A stretch of DNA of 64,000 nucleotides from positions 682,001 through 746,000 of the forward strand of contig NZ_JBHMEZ010000003.1 in assembly GCF_042427615.1 (NCBI RefSeq). The letters are read 5' to 3'. Each line of letters opens with the position of its first letter. Position 1 is the first letter of the stretch. Below are positions 38,110-47,574 of this stretch, in pieces. The notes below the pieces were generated by a model. The model was not told the origin of the DNA, ran no database searches, and worked only from the letters and a program-made list of their open reading frames with translations. Source of the DNA: Formosa undariae (GTDB lineage: Bacteria > Bacteroidota > Bacteroidia > Flavobacteriales > Flavobacteriaceae). A program made the position numbers and the translations under genes.

Positions 38110-38961
38110 CTATAAATGTAATCCATTCAAAAATTCAAATGATTTTTTCATAGTTATATTAAAAACCTCATCCGTACTATTTTTTCTAAAAAAAGAGCCG
38201 TTAAAAAACCCATGATCTTCACCTTCAAAAGACACTAATTCACAGGTATTTCCAACCTCATTCATAAGAAATGCAAATCGTTCAGCATTTTCGAATGGTA
38301 CCGTTTTGTCTGCAGTCCCATGAAATATTAGCGTAGGAGGAATTCCTAAGTGCACATGATTACAAGGCGAAATATCCGTTTTTCTATCCTCTCCGACTTT
38401 CTTAACTCCATACCCTTTTTCTGTGGTATCTAGAACGGGATTGAACAATATCATTGCATTAGGCACAGAACTAATTTTCAAATCCTCACCTTCCTCATCA
38501 TAGCCCTCTATTACACCTGTGCAAGCTGCAATATGACCACCAGCAGACCCTCCGGATGCAATTAATTTATTAGGATTTACACCTAATTCTGAAGCGTGCG
38601 CCCTAATCCATCTCACCGCAGATTTAGCATCAGTAACACTCTCGAAAGGAGATGTTTTGTGTTTACTGAAAATTCTATATTCTGCAGAAATAGCTAGATA
38701 ACCCTTATCTGAAAAATATCTTGCTTGCTGATAAAATTGATCTGTGCTACCTCCAGACCAACCGCCTCCAAAGAAGAAAACAATCACGGGGCTATCATCT
38801 GAAACTTTATACTTTTTAGGCTTAAAAATAGTCATCTTCAAGTCACCTTGTGCTGTAGATTTGTATGTAACAATACTATCTGGCTCAAAGGAAACTTGTG
38901 CATTTGCTATACATGCACATACTATCATTATTAGTGTTAAGAATATTTTAATATTTTTCAT
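38110..38961 (-). CDS. Secreted HSL-type alpha/beta hydrolase (acetyl-esterase-like)
   Basis: 283 residues with a signal peptide (1-21). Oxyanion loop FFFGGGWSGG (HGGG replaced by FGGG), nucleophile Ser139 in SGGSAGGH, Asp in HGTADKTVP and His in GEDHGFF. Family members release acetyl groups from sugars. It is a different branch from the 18.7-19.6 kb enzyme. It follows the decayed 38.96-39.35 kb gap and may form a unit with the GH36 gene upstream. Confidence 0.85.
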   Translation of the reverse strand: MKNIKIFLTLIMIVCACIANAQVSFEPDSIVTYKSTAQGDLKMTIFKPKKYKVSDDSPVIVFFFGGGWSGGSTDQFYQQARYFSDKGYLAISAEYRIFSKHKTSPFESVTDAKSAVRWIRAHASELGVNPNKLIASGGSAGGHIAACTGVIEGYDEEGEDLKISSVPNAMILFNPVLDTTEKGYGVKKVGEDRKTDISPCNHVHLGIPPTLIFHGTADKTVPFENAERFAFLMNEVGNTCELVSFEGEDHGFFNGSFFRKNSTDEVFNITMKKSFEFLNGLHL

Positions 38962-39346
38962 TATCTTTATATTTTATTTTTTTCACCTAGTTACCATATC
39001 TTTAAACTATTGCACTACCATAAACATTTAGTATTAGAAAAATATAGTTTGAGGAAACACTTGCTAAAAATAATAAAATAAGAATATATTATGCGATTAT
39101 AATTTAAATCACTTATTATAGCCGTCTCAACATTATCCCTTTAAAATCCATTTTTAAACAATATTCTCTAAACAAATTATATAATTAGTTTTGTCTTAGC
39201 AAATTCACTTTTGAATCGGCATTTTCTTTAAAATGTCTTTTGTAATCTTTTTTATACAAAGTTGATACCGTACTGTTTTCATAGGAAGATTGTTATAAGC
39301 ACACCAAACCTTTTCATATTCTTTTATCATTTTTTGAATCGCTACA
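38962..39346. other. 385-bp gap with an unidentified coding remnant
   Basis: The part near 39190-39343 reads, on the minus strand, as a small peptide starting directly after the GH36 stop (NVAIQKMIKEYEKVW, then YNNLPMKTVRY), and continues in a second frame as YKKDYKRHFKENADSKVN. It looks like the end of a lost gene, but the family was not identified; a sulfatase C-terminal helix is one possibility. The rest is AT-rich with no feature. Confidence 0.35.
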
Positions 39347-41464
39347 TTATCTTGTTATTATTATGTCATTTATTTTCTCATTTGAAACATTAAAAACATA
39401 TAAATTATCACCCAAATCATTAAACGGAATACGGTTAATTTCAGGAATGCCATTACTACTCCAAACTGTTAATTCTCCTACTTCTTTCATACTACATCTG
39501 ATTTCTGTGTTAGAAATAGATTTTACTTTTACCGTTCCTGCAGACAAAAATTTATCGGCACGTCCAACAACAGACCATCCTTTGATAATCGGACTCAATT
39601 GAAACAATCGTTCTTCACGTGTTTGCAATTCAAAATTATAATTAGCTATTAACGGCTGTGCTGTTTTCTTATAAGAATCGTAAAGTAAAATGCCTTCTAC
39701 GGGAATTTCCCATAATCCTTTATACGGCTGAATCATTCCTCCAGCATTAGGATAATCGGTTAAAGAAATGGATGAATTAATAGTAGTTCCTCGGTTTAAA
39801 TTCACAGCCATAATAACGGCTGTTTCATTTAGAAGTGGTGCTATTACCTTAAATGCTTTTTTTCCGACATACGGGTCTTGCTCTAAACTTTCTGGTAAAG
39901 GCACTCCAGGAGCAAGCGTACCAATAATCTCCCCATCTTTATACATTAAAGGCGTCAAATAGGTGGCATCTATATTTTTAGTTTCGTCTGACAAATAAAT
40001 AGGACCTCCCGAAATGGCTCTTGAAACTGCCATTAAACGAGCTGTTTCCTTATAACTTGTATGAAACATATCTTGGTCTAACCAATGCACATGACCTAAC
40101 CAAAGCGCATTAGTAAAATTGTGAACAATAGTTAAATCTATACGATCTTCATCAATTTTATAATCCACACTAGAACGAATAACATTACTATAGGTTTGGT
40201 TAAAAACATTAAAGTTTTGCATCGCAATACAGTTCAATAATTTTAAGTTTTTCTTAATTACATTTTCTTCTAAGGCTCTATTATTACGATGTACGCCTAG
40301 AACAGCATTTTCTCTTCCCTTATTAAATTGTAAATTAACAGATTGAAAATCTACTTTAATCATATCAAATCTATTATCTTTTGTATCGGCTGTCATGGCA
40401 TCATAAAAAGCATTGGCAGAAATGGCATCGTTTTTTGTTACCATTCTACTTTTCTGATTATTTTTTCCATAAAAGACAGTATCTAAATTCACAGAAAGTT
40501 CGTCTAAAGTATTTTCTGTAGAGATTCCATCCATAAAACCGTTGAAATTTCTCCAAATTCCCATCCATTTTATCTTGTCATCTTTTAAATCTGTAATGGA
40601 TTTCCACCCCGTAGGAGATTTAATTTTATCGACACCAAAAGATAGTAATTGACGGTTTTTTTCATCTAAATACCCATCATCAATCAATACCCAACGAATA
40701 GGTAAATTACTTGCCTTTATATCTTCAATGGAATTGGTTATAATATCTTGATTAATATTGGATTTATAATGTTCCCATGAACACCATCCTAAATATTGAA
40801 AAGGAATAGGATATTCCTTGTCTGAACGCCAATTAAAATTTCCTTTTACTCCTTCTGCATCTTTAGCCAACGCCCATGCTTTTTGATTCGCTTCGTAAGG
40901 ATTTGATGCTTCCGCATATGAAAAAAGTGGAATCTCGACATTTACAGATTCTGTACCATAAGTCGCTGTATTTAGAATAAAATTATTAGCAGCAACATCA
41001 AAAGTATTTCCCACATATGTAGAGACTATTGGCAAAATAGCTAGATAATTTCCATTCTTTTTTTTAAGTAATATTAAACTCCCATATTTCATATTATCGT
41101 CTTCTCTGGGTTTTATCTGCTTATAATTTAATAAATCTGAAACAGCATCAAACCAAAGGGCTTCCATTCTATTTCCTGAAGCTTTTACTTCAGAAAAAGG
41201 GCGATAATACATACCTTTTTGATACTCCGGAAGCTCTAAAATAATCTCAGCAATTATACCTTTACTGTCTAGAGTAAATACTTGTTTTTGTAGTACAAAA
41301 ATCCCGTCAGAAGCAAGTTCACTTACATCTATAGTACTCGGAATTTCTTTTAGACCAGTATAAATCACCCCATTTTTATCATCGCAACTTGTCATAATAA
41401 CGATACTAAAAATAGTGAATGATGAGTATAAAAATTTTGAAATCTTAACTAAAATATTATTCAT
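39347..41464 (-). CDS. GH36-like alpha-galactosidase (raffinose-synthase-type), lipoprotein
   Basis: 705 residues with a lipobox ending at Cys27 (IMTSC). A beta-sandwich N-terminal domain leads into a TIM barrel with the clan GH-D motifs: LGWCSWEHYK, RWVLIDDGY, nucleophile candidate Asp372 in DMIKVDFQS and acid/base candidate Asp434 in RSSVDY, then RAISGGPIYLSD. Length and the GWCSW motif place it with the raffinose-synthase/alkaline alpha-galactosidase branch of GH36. A role in removing alpha-D-galactose (or a related sugar) in the periplasm fits the galE and symporter genes nearby. Confidence 0.82.
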   Translation of the reverse strand: MNNILVKISKFLYSSFTIFSIVIMTSCDDKNGVIYTGLKEIPSTIDVSELASDGIFVLQKQVFTLDSKGIIAEIILELPEYQKGMYYRPFSEVKASGNRMEALWFDAVSDLLNYKQIKPREDDNMKYGSLILLKKKNGNYLAILPIVSTYVGNTFDVAANNFILNTATYGTESVNVEIPLFSYAEASNPYEANQKAWALAKDAEGVKGNFNWRSDKEYPIPFQYLGWCSWEHYKSNINQDIITNSIEDIKASNLPIRWVLIDDGYLDEKNRQLLSFGVDKIKSPTGWKSITDLKDDKIKWMGIWRNFNGFMDGISTENTLDELSVNLDTVFYGKNNQKSRMVTKNDAISANAFYDAMTADTKDNRFDMIKVDFQSVNLQFNKGRENAVLGVHRNNRALEENVIKKNLKLLNCIAMQNFNVFNQTYSNVIRSSVDYKIDEDRIDLTIVHNFTNALWLGHVHWLDQDMFHTSYKETARLMAVSRAISGGPIYLSDETKNIDATYLTPLMYKDGEIIGTLAPGVPLPESLEQDPYVGKKAFKVIAPLLNETAVIMAVNLNRGTTINSSISLTDYPNAGGMIQPYKGLWEIPVEGILLYDSYKKTAQPLIANYNFELQTREERLFQLSPIIKGWSVVGRADKFLSAGTVKVKSISNTEIRCSMKEVGELTVWSSNGIPEINRIPFNDLGDNLYVFNVSNEKINDIIITR

Positions 41465-41543
41465 TATTAGATTTTATACTGTTTAAAGGAAACAATTGGT
41501 TTCAAAATAAACACAATAGTCGCATCCTCTATTTTAGACTGTT

Positions 41544-42653
41544 TTATTTCTTATATTTTAACACATAGCTGTTTGAGCCGTCACTGCCATCTAAGGCAAC
41601 ACCGCTAGGGCAATACAGGTATTCTGGTTCATTATTATCGTCCATTAATAATTGAGGTCTTTCAAACTTAACACTAGTACCATATCGTGCATTTGCTCCT
41701 TCTGGAATCTTACCATCTAGGTAAAAATTCTGAAAATTATGAAATCCAGATAAAGGTCCAGATTCAAATTTAATTCCATCATCTGAAACCCAAAGTAAAC
41801 CACCTCCTTTTTCAAGTATACCATGATTATCTGTAGTCATTAAACATATTTTGTTTTTCCATAAAAACGCATAACCATCTTCTATTCGCACTTCATTCGT
41901 AGTAATTGGATTAGGCTGGAAAACGTAAGGCCCCTCTAATTTATCTGAAATAGCAAGCCCCATACTTACTTTTGCACCTGTTCCTTTAGGACCAGCCATG
42001 GCTTTAAAATATAAATGATATTTTCCATTTGGATGTTTAATAAGCGTTGGATTGTTCACACCAAGTCCACTGTTGTAACACCAAATTGAAGGATCGTTTG
42101 GCGGACTCAATAAAGGCTCGTCGGAATTTGATTTTTCAATCCAAGGTCCATTTAGGTTATCGCTAACCAACATGCCTATCCTCTGGCTGGCTCCATGATT
42201 TTTTGCGCCATCATTAGCTATAAAGACCAAAACATATTGATTGTCTATTTTTTTAATACTTGGATTATGGAAACCGGCAGCATTCCATTTATCGCCTCCT
42301 GTTCCCTGTGCAACAACATCTACAAAATGGAATGGGCCTTCTGGCCTTTTCGCTACATAATGTGAAATTTCACTATTGTAACGCCAAGCAGTTTTAAAAG
42401 GAGTTTCAGAAGACCATCTTGCACTAAAAAGATGTACATTCCCTTGCGCATCTCTTATCGGTGAGCTTCCCCAAACATCATAACCCGGTTCATTTACTGC
42501 TTCTCCAATAAATTCCCATTGATCGGACATTGCAATAGGCGTCTCAATTTGCATTTCGGTGTTTTTAGACTCTTCCTTTTTTTTCTCTTGACAAGACATA
42601 AATAGAAAAGAGCACATCGTAATAGCAATAAATTTTGTTGTTCTATTTGTCAT
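41544..42653 (-). CDS. GH43/GH117-like five-bladed propeller enzyme A, lipoprotein
   Basis: 369 residues with a lipobox ending at Cys21 (LFMSC). Repeated propeller strands: YDVWGSSPIRDAQGNVHLF, ISHYVAKRPEGPFHFVD, FHNPSIKKIDNQYVLVF, GVNNPTLIKHPNGKYHLYF and LAISDKLEGPYVF. This places it in the GH43/GH32/GH117 propeller superfamily, but a GH family cannot be named. It is a clear paralogue of the protein at 48.3-49.4 kb (shared VWGSSP start, HNPTIS/HNPSIK strand and a GGGLLW segment). A GGGGTAA element lies 88 bp upstream of the start. Confidence 0.75.
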   Translation of the reverse strand: MTNRTTKFIAITMCSFLFMSCQEKKKEESKNTEMQIETPIAMSDQWEFIGEAVNEPGYDVWGSSPIRDAQGNVHLFSARWSSETPFKTAWRYNSEISHYVAKRPEGPFHFVDVVAQGTGGDKWNAAGFHNPSIKKIDNQYVLVFIANDGAKNHGASQRIGMLVSDNLNGPWIEKSNSDEPLLSPPNDPSIWCYNSGLGVNNPTLIKHPNGKYHLYFKAMAGPKGTGAKVSMGLAISDKLEGPYVFQPNPITTNEVRIEDGYAFLWKNKICLMTTDNHGILEKGGGLLWVSDDGIKFESGPLSGFHNFQNFYLDGKIPEGANARYGTSVKFERPQLLMDDNNEPEYLYCPSGVALDGSDGSNSYVLKYKK

Positions 42654-42740
42654 AATACTACGCTGTTCTTTTTTATTGTTTTACTCTATGCAACTTATCT
42701 AAAACAAAAAAAACATAATGCATAGTATTGATACGATAAT

Positions 42741-42747
42741 GGGGTAA
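42741..42747 (-). promoter_or_regulatory. Recurrent GGGGTAA element (upstream of propeller A)
   Basis: GGGGTAA on the plus strand, 88 bp upstream of the start at 42653. The same 7-mer is found at 49487-49493 upstream of the paralogous propeller C, and close variants at 52163-52169 and 52190-52196. A candidate regulator site. Confidence 0.3.
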
Positions 42748-42822
42748 AAATGATACCTCCCTAATTATAAAAGACTATCTCCCATTGCTTTTGTTATAAA
42801 GGTGGTTTCGCAAGAAGTATTT

Positions 42823-45159
42823 TTAATAATTAAACTCTAGTCTTTCTCCTTTTTTAGTTTCAATTTCCTTCACTTCATCTTCGTACCGAAGCATTAAAGT
42901 ATTTCCTAATTTAGAAGTGACAATCACATTTTTTAATTTCCCTGCTTCCCAAGTCATATCAATTTCAAATCCTTTTTTAGCGATGATTCCTTTAATATTT
43001 CCTGATGCCCAAGCGATTGGCAATGCAGGTAACAAATGCACCTCCCCGTTATGACTTTGCATCAACATTTCTGTAATTCCAGATACCACACCAAAGTTCC
43101 CGTCAATTTGAAAAGGAGGATGTACGTCTAATAAATTTGGTAAGGTTGATTTGCGCTGTAATGCTAAAATATTCTCATAAGCTTTTTCACCTTCTAACAA
43201 ACGCGCATAAAAATTAATAATCCACGCTCTGCTCCATCCTGTATGTCCACCACCTTTAGACAATCGACCTTCAATTGTTTTTTTAGCTGCTTCAAACAGT
43301 TCAGGTGTTTTTGATTTTGAAATCTGATTAGAAGGATGCAACGCATATAAATGAGAAATATGTCTATGTCCTGGTTCAGCCTCTTTTAATTCCTCTACCC
43401 ATTCTAACAAGCGACCATCACTTCCTATTTTAAGCGGTGGCATTTGTTCTAGTTTACTTTTTAAAATTGCACTAAAATCTTGATCTATATTTAGAATGTC
43501 TGCTGCTGCAATACAATTATTAAATAATTCAAAAATGATTTCACGATCCATTGTAGGCCCCATATTTAAAGTCGCTTTTTCACCTTCTTTAGTTAAAAAG
43601 TTATTTTCTGGAGATACAGAAGGTCCGGTTACCAAAAATCCTGTTTTAGGATCTTTAACCATAAAATCGACAAAAAACAAAGCAGCCTCTTTCATTATAG
43701 GATAGGCCTCCTCACGTAAATAGTCCTTATCTTCTGTATATTCATAATGTGTATACAAATGCTGACATGCCCAAGCAGCTCCCATAGGCCACATACCATG
43801 TCTTGCTTTCCCGAAAGCAGCAGTAGCATGCCATGCATCACTAGTATGGTGTGCTACAAAACCTCTTGAATTGTATACCTTTTTGGCAGTAATACGCCCC
43901 ATTTCCCTTAAATCTCCCACATAAGTTAAAAAAGGTTCATGACACTCCGCAAGATTTGTCATTTCCGCCATCCAATAATTCATTTGAATATTGATATTAA
44001 TGTGATAATCTGAATTCCATGGTGGCGTAAATCCATCAGCCCAAATTCCTTGTAAATTAGCAGGTAAATTCCCCGGTCTAGAACTACTGATTAATAGATA
44101 GCGTCCGAATTGATATTGTAACTGAGTTAAATAATTATCTGCATCGCCGTCTTTTACGTTCTTTAAACGGACATCTGTAGGCAAGTCGGCTCCTGTGCTA
44201 TCTGATATTTGAAAAGATAGTCTGTGAAATAAAGACTGGTAGTCTTTAATATGATTTTTAAGGAGTTTTTGGTAAGGCATTTCTGCTATGTTACTTAAAG
44301 CTCTTTTATTTTCGTCTTCAGGAATTAAACCTCGGTAATCGCTATTTGCGACCACTTTAATTAAAACCTCATCTGCGTTAGAAATTACTAATTTTCCATC
44401 TTTAATTTCTGAAGTTCCACCTTTCGTTTCAAACTGAATAATCGCATGAAATGAAACGCCGTGACCATCACCTACGTGCTCGGAAAATTCAATTTTATTA
44501 TCTAAAACTAAAATTTTGGTTTGCTCATTTCTTTTAACCCAAGATGCCAAATTTATTTTCCCTTCTTTATCTGCTGAATATTTATAAACCATGGCCTTAT
44601 CAGGAAAACTAGAAAAATAAGTTCTAGTATAAGTTACGCCCTTATTTTCAAAATGAGTTGTTGCAATGGATGTATTCAAATCCAATTCTCTCGTGTAATT
44701 TACAATAGAATCTAAATCTGGAGATTCTATAAATAAATTTCCTAACATTTGGTAAGTCGCTTTGCCTGTTGGCAAACGGTCTGCCAAAATTTTGTCTTGA
44801 ACCATGGCCTCAGCTTCCATATATTTCTCTTCGAATAACAGTTTTTGTATGGTAGCAATATGTTTACCAGCATCTTCTTTATCCCGATTGTAATCTTTGC
44901 CACCTGTCCAAATCGTTTCTTCATTTAAACAAATAATTTCTTTAGCAGCTGTTCCGTATATCATGGCACCTAAATTTCCATTTCCAATTGGAAGCCCTTG
45001 GTTCCATTTTTTAGTAGGTTGTTCAAACCAGATCTTTAAAGGCGTTTCTATTTTCTCCTCTTCTTTTTGATTACAGCCAAAAAAATTAAATGCTACAATT
45101 AACAAGCAAGTAACCTTCTTTATTAATTTACTTTTAGTTATTATGCTTTGTGTTTTCAT
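42823..45159 (-). CDS. GH95 alpha-L-fucosidase (GH95-3), lipoprotein
   Basis: 778 residues with a lipobox ending at Cys29 (FFGC). Complete GH95 layout from WFEQPTKKWNQGLPIGNGN to the C-terminal beta domain. Active-site features: H386, N388 and N390 in YHININIQMNYW, E518 in SVSPENN and D686 in FQIDGNFG. Position 386 is His, as in the Bifidobacterium alpha-1,2-L-fucosidase AfcA, in contrast to GH95-1 (Thr) and GH95-2 (Trp), so this is the copy most likely to be a genuine L-fucosidase. It lies between the decayed LamG fragment and propeller A. Confidence 0.93.
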   Translation of the reverse strand: MKTQSIITKSKLIKKVTCLLIVAFNFFGCNQKEEEKIETPLKIWFEQPTKKWNQGLPIGNGNLGAMIYGTAAKEIICLNEETIWTGGKDYNRDKEDAGKHIATIQKLLFEEKYMEAEAMVQDKILADRLPTGKATYQMLGNLFIESPDLDSIVNYTRELDLNTSIATTHFENKGVTYTRTYFSSFPDKAMVYKYSADKEGKINLASWVKRNEQTKILVLDNKIEFSEHVGDGHGVSFHAIIQFETKGGTSEIKDGKLVISNADEVLIKVVANSDYRGLIPEDENKRALSNIAEMPYQKLLKNHIKDYQSLFHRLSFQISDSTGADLPTDVRLKNVKDGDADNYLTQLQYQFGRYLLISSSRPGNLPANLQGIWADGFTPPWNSDYHININIQMNYWMAEMTNLAECHEPFLTYVGDLREMGRITAKKVYNSRGFVAHHTSDAWHATAAFGKARHGMWPMGAAWACQHLYTHYEYTEDKDYLREEAYPIMKEAALFFVDFMVKDPKTGFLVTGPSVSPENNFLTKEGEKATLNMGPTMDREIIFELFNNCIAAADILNIDQDFSAILKSKLEQMPPLKIGSDGRLLEWVEELKEAEPGHRHISHLYALHPSNQISKSKTPELFEAAKKTIEGRLSKGGGHTGWSRAWIINFYARLLEGEKAYENILALQRKSTLPNLLDVHPPFQIDGNFGVVSGITEMLMQSHNGEVHLLPALPIAWASGNIKGIIAKKGFEIDMTWEAGKLKNVIVTSKLGNTLMLRYEDEVKEIETKKGERLEFNY

Positions 45160-45221
45160 ATCGTTTTACACTTGTGTTAGTTAGGGTTTGTCTTAGTTAA
45201 TTAGTTGATATTATATTCGTC

Positions 45222-45590
45222 TTATAAATAACCTAAAAGTATTTTTAATTCATCATTTAAAAATGGTCTTTCAAAAATCGAAAAAACGAGCAATTGCACC
45301 ATCAAAAGATTCGGGTCCAAGATCATTTGTCGCATCTCGTTCTCGGCCAATTACCCTTTTTAGATGGATTTGCTTTAGTATTTACAGGAAATGATTTTTC
45401 TACACGGGCTTTGTCGTATTCACAAATAATTTCATTTTCACAATCCCTTCTCCCGCTCCCATGCGTCCCATTACTAAATAATATTTTTCTTTTTGCAACT
45501 CATCTTCAACCATCAGTAACGAACTATTATCATTCCACGTTACCTTTTCCAAGCCATTTCTAGAAATATACTTTAAAAATAGCATGTAAT
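45222..45590 (-). pseudogene. Decayed LamG/concanavalin-like domain
   Basis: Minus-strand segments in three frames join into one domain end: YYLVMGRMGAGEGIVKMKLF (frame 1), then YDKARVEKSFPVNTKANPSK (frame 2), ERDATNDLGPESFDGAIARF (frame 3) and IFERPFLNDELKILLGYL before the final stop at 45222. The FDGxIARF pattern is typical of LamG-type domains. At least three frame changes make this a relic. It begins right after the stop of the 45.6-46.7 kb gene. The remainder of the 458-bp gap up to GH95-3 holds nothing else visible. Confidence 0.7.
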
Positions 45591-45617
45591 AGATACTCTA
45601 AAATTTTCGAACACACC

Positions 45618-46682
45618 TTAATCGTTATTTTCTAAGGGAATAAACAGAGTATAAGAATCATTTCCTTTTTTTATAGCGACGCACAATACTTGTGGTTGAT
45701 CTTCTTCCAAATAAACAAACGGACGCTCCATTCGATTCGGAACTAAAAATGTACCATCTTCAAGTGCTATCTTCTTATGGGCGATCTGATAATTATCAGC
45801 TTTCTCCCAATGAAAACCATCCTTAGACATCATTAATCCAATATAAGAATGGGCATGAAATACCGCAAAAAACACATCCTGCTTATCATCGAACCACATG
45901 GAAACATCTTCGGTGTCTAAATTCCCTATCACAGGATTTGGTTGTATTTCAAAAGGTCCGATTGGAGATTTCGAAACCGCAATAGCTTGATTTCTTATAA
46001 ACTTTTTTTCGTTAGGCTTATCACCTTTAACAATTAAGAAGTAATTGCCATCTTTTCCTTTATCAATTGCGGGATTAACGGTTATTGTTGCTATGGGGCC
46101 AGAAGGCTCTATTATAGGTTTCCCCATTCTTTCCCACGGTCCATTAATCGAATTTGAAACAGCGACTCCTGTTCTTTGATTTTTACGTAAAATCCCTCTA
46201 TTTTCCTCTTTTAAAGAAGCTGTACTCAAATAGATTAAATCTTCTGTGCTATACGCTTTGCCTCCCAAATTGGTCGCGATATAATACAGGTAATATTTAC
46301 CTTCAAAATATTTTATTTTAGGATTATGTGCTGTAATTTCATCCCAATGGCCCGCACCTCTACCTTTTAAAACCGTTTCCTTATATTGCCATGGTCCGGT
46401 GGGAGCATCTGATACAGCATGTGCTATTTCAGAAAAAGTTAACCATCCATTAAACGTATATGCACGCTTCCATCGCGAATAGAATAAATGGTATTTACCT
46501 TGCTCTCCTTTAATTATAGAACCACCCCAATTGTAATATAACGAATCCCTAAAAATTCCATCTTTACTCAAAGGTTGCATCATTTTATTGATGTCTAAGC
46601 TTTTATTCATGTCTTGAGACACAGCACCTATAGAATGACTTAAAAACACTATCAATAAAAATTTAATTAAGAGTTTACTCAT
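45618..46682 (-). CDS. GH43-like five-bladed propeller enzyme B, secreted
   Basis: 354 residues with a signal peptide (about 1-22). Propeller strands include YNWGGSIIKGEQGKYHLFYS, IAHAVSDAPTGPWQY, AHNPKIKYFEGKYYLYYIA, TVNPAIDKGKDGNYFLIVKG and EDVSMWFDDKQD. The NWGGS opening and the late EDVSMW segment resemble bacterial GH43-like proteins of unassigned family. It is the most divergent of the small propellers here, and the active site cannot be assigned with confidence. It is 33 bp downstream of the CE1-like esterase. Confidence 0.72.
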   Translation of the reverse strand: MSKLLIKFLLIVFLSHSIGAVSQDMNKSLDINKMMQPLSKDGIFRDSLYYNWGGSIIKGEQGKYHLFYSRWKRAYTFNGWLTFSEIAHAVSDAPTGPWQYKETVLKGRGAGHWDEITAHNPKIKYFEGKYYLYYIATNLGGKAYSTEDLIYLSTASLKEENRGILRKNQRTGVAVSNSINGPWERMGKPIIEPSGPIATITVNPAIDKGKDGNYFLIVKGDKPNEKKFIRNQAIAVSKSPIGPFEIQPNPVIGNLDTEDVSMWFDDKQDVFFAVFHAHSYIGLMMSKDGFHWEKADNYQIAHKKIALEDGTFLVPNRMERPFVYLEEDQPQVLCVAIKKGNDSYTLFIPLENND

Positions 46683-46715
46683 GGTTATTTTGACTTATAG
46701 CACTTATAAAATTTA

Positions 46716-47543
46716 CTAATTATTTCTTTTCTGATTAAAAAGCCAATCTATTAATTCGGGCTGCTTCCAAGCTAGTTCGTATGAATTATGACCAACATCT
46801 TTATAAATAGTTAATCGCGCCTTATTTTTATTAAAATCAATTAAGGCCTCCATCATGTCTGTAGATCCCGATAATGGGACTGTTTTATCTTTATCACCAT
46901 GAAATGCCCAAATTGGAATCTTCCTTATCTTTTTTGCCATCATTGGATCTCCTGCTCCACAAATTGGAATGGCACCGGCAATTAAATTAGGATATCGCAT
47001 CATAAAATTCCATGCACCATAACCCCCCATAGACATTCCCATTACATACACTTGATTTTCATTAACGGCATATTCTTTTACAATTTTATCAAAAATTTCT
47101 TTTGAAAGTTTCATCGGATTACTAATAGGAACAGCTTTAAAAGGATAAGAACCGTCTTTCCAAGGTACATTTACCCATTGCTGTTTTACAGGACATTGAG
47201 GCATTAAAATAATACAAGGATGGTCTTTTTGCACTTCTTCATCCATCCAACCGGCAACCCAAGGACGTAATTGTTTAAGATTATCATTTCCTCTAGAACC
47301 TGCTCCATGAAAAGCTAATACTAATGGGTATTTTTTCTGAGGATCGTAATTGGCTGGCAAAAATAACCGATAAAGCATTTCCTGTCCATTCTTGTTGGTG
47401 TATATATTAGCGGTCGTATTATTTTCATAAAAAGACAAGTGATGCTCAGAAATCTTATCACCTGAATCCTTATCTGAAAAAAATATTTGGGCAGTTGCAA
47501 ATTGACTGAATACAAAAATAAATACTGCAATATGGTTTTTCAT
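46716..47543 (-). CDS. Secreted CE1-like esterase (PHB-depolymerase/feruloyl-esterase type)
   Basis: 275 residues with a signal peptide (1-19). Alpha/beta hydrolase of the predicted-peptidase/CE1-like group: LVLAFHGAGSRG as the oxyanion segment, nucleophile Ser171 in GMSMGGYGAW, Asp in FHGDKDKTVP and His in DVGHNSY. Such enzymes remove acetyl or phenolic acyl groups from plant and algal glycans. It lies between the truncated GH116 gene (31 bp upstream) and propeller B (33 bp downstream), probably in one transcript with propeller C. Confidence 0.85.
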   Translation of the reverse strand: MKNHIAVFIFVFSQFATAQIFFSDKDSGDKISEHHLSFYENNTTANIYTNKNGQEMLYRLFLPANYDPQKKYPLVLAFHGAGSRGNDNLKQLRPWVAGWMDEEVQKDHPCIILMPQCPVKQQWVNVPWKDGSYPFKAVPISNPMKLSKEIFDKIVKEYAVNENQVYVMGMSMGGYGAWNFMMRYPNLIAGAIPICGAGDPMMAKKIRKIPIWAFHGDKDKTVPLSGSTDMMEALIDFNKNKARLTIYKDVGHNSYELAWKQPELIDWLFNQKRNN

Positions 47544-47574
47544 TTCAATCTTCTTTTTTATCTATTCACAAATT

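Noticed and set aside
45294..45563. Plus-strand open frame of 89 codons in the gap upstream of GH95-3
   Set aside because: The minus strand of the same stretch gives a coherent LamG-like relic, so the plus frame is accidental.
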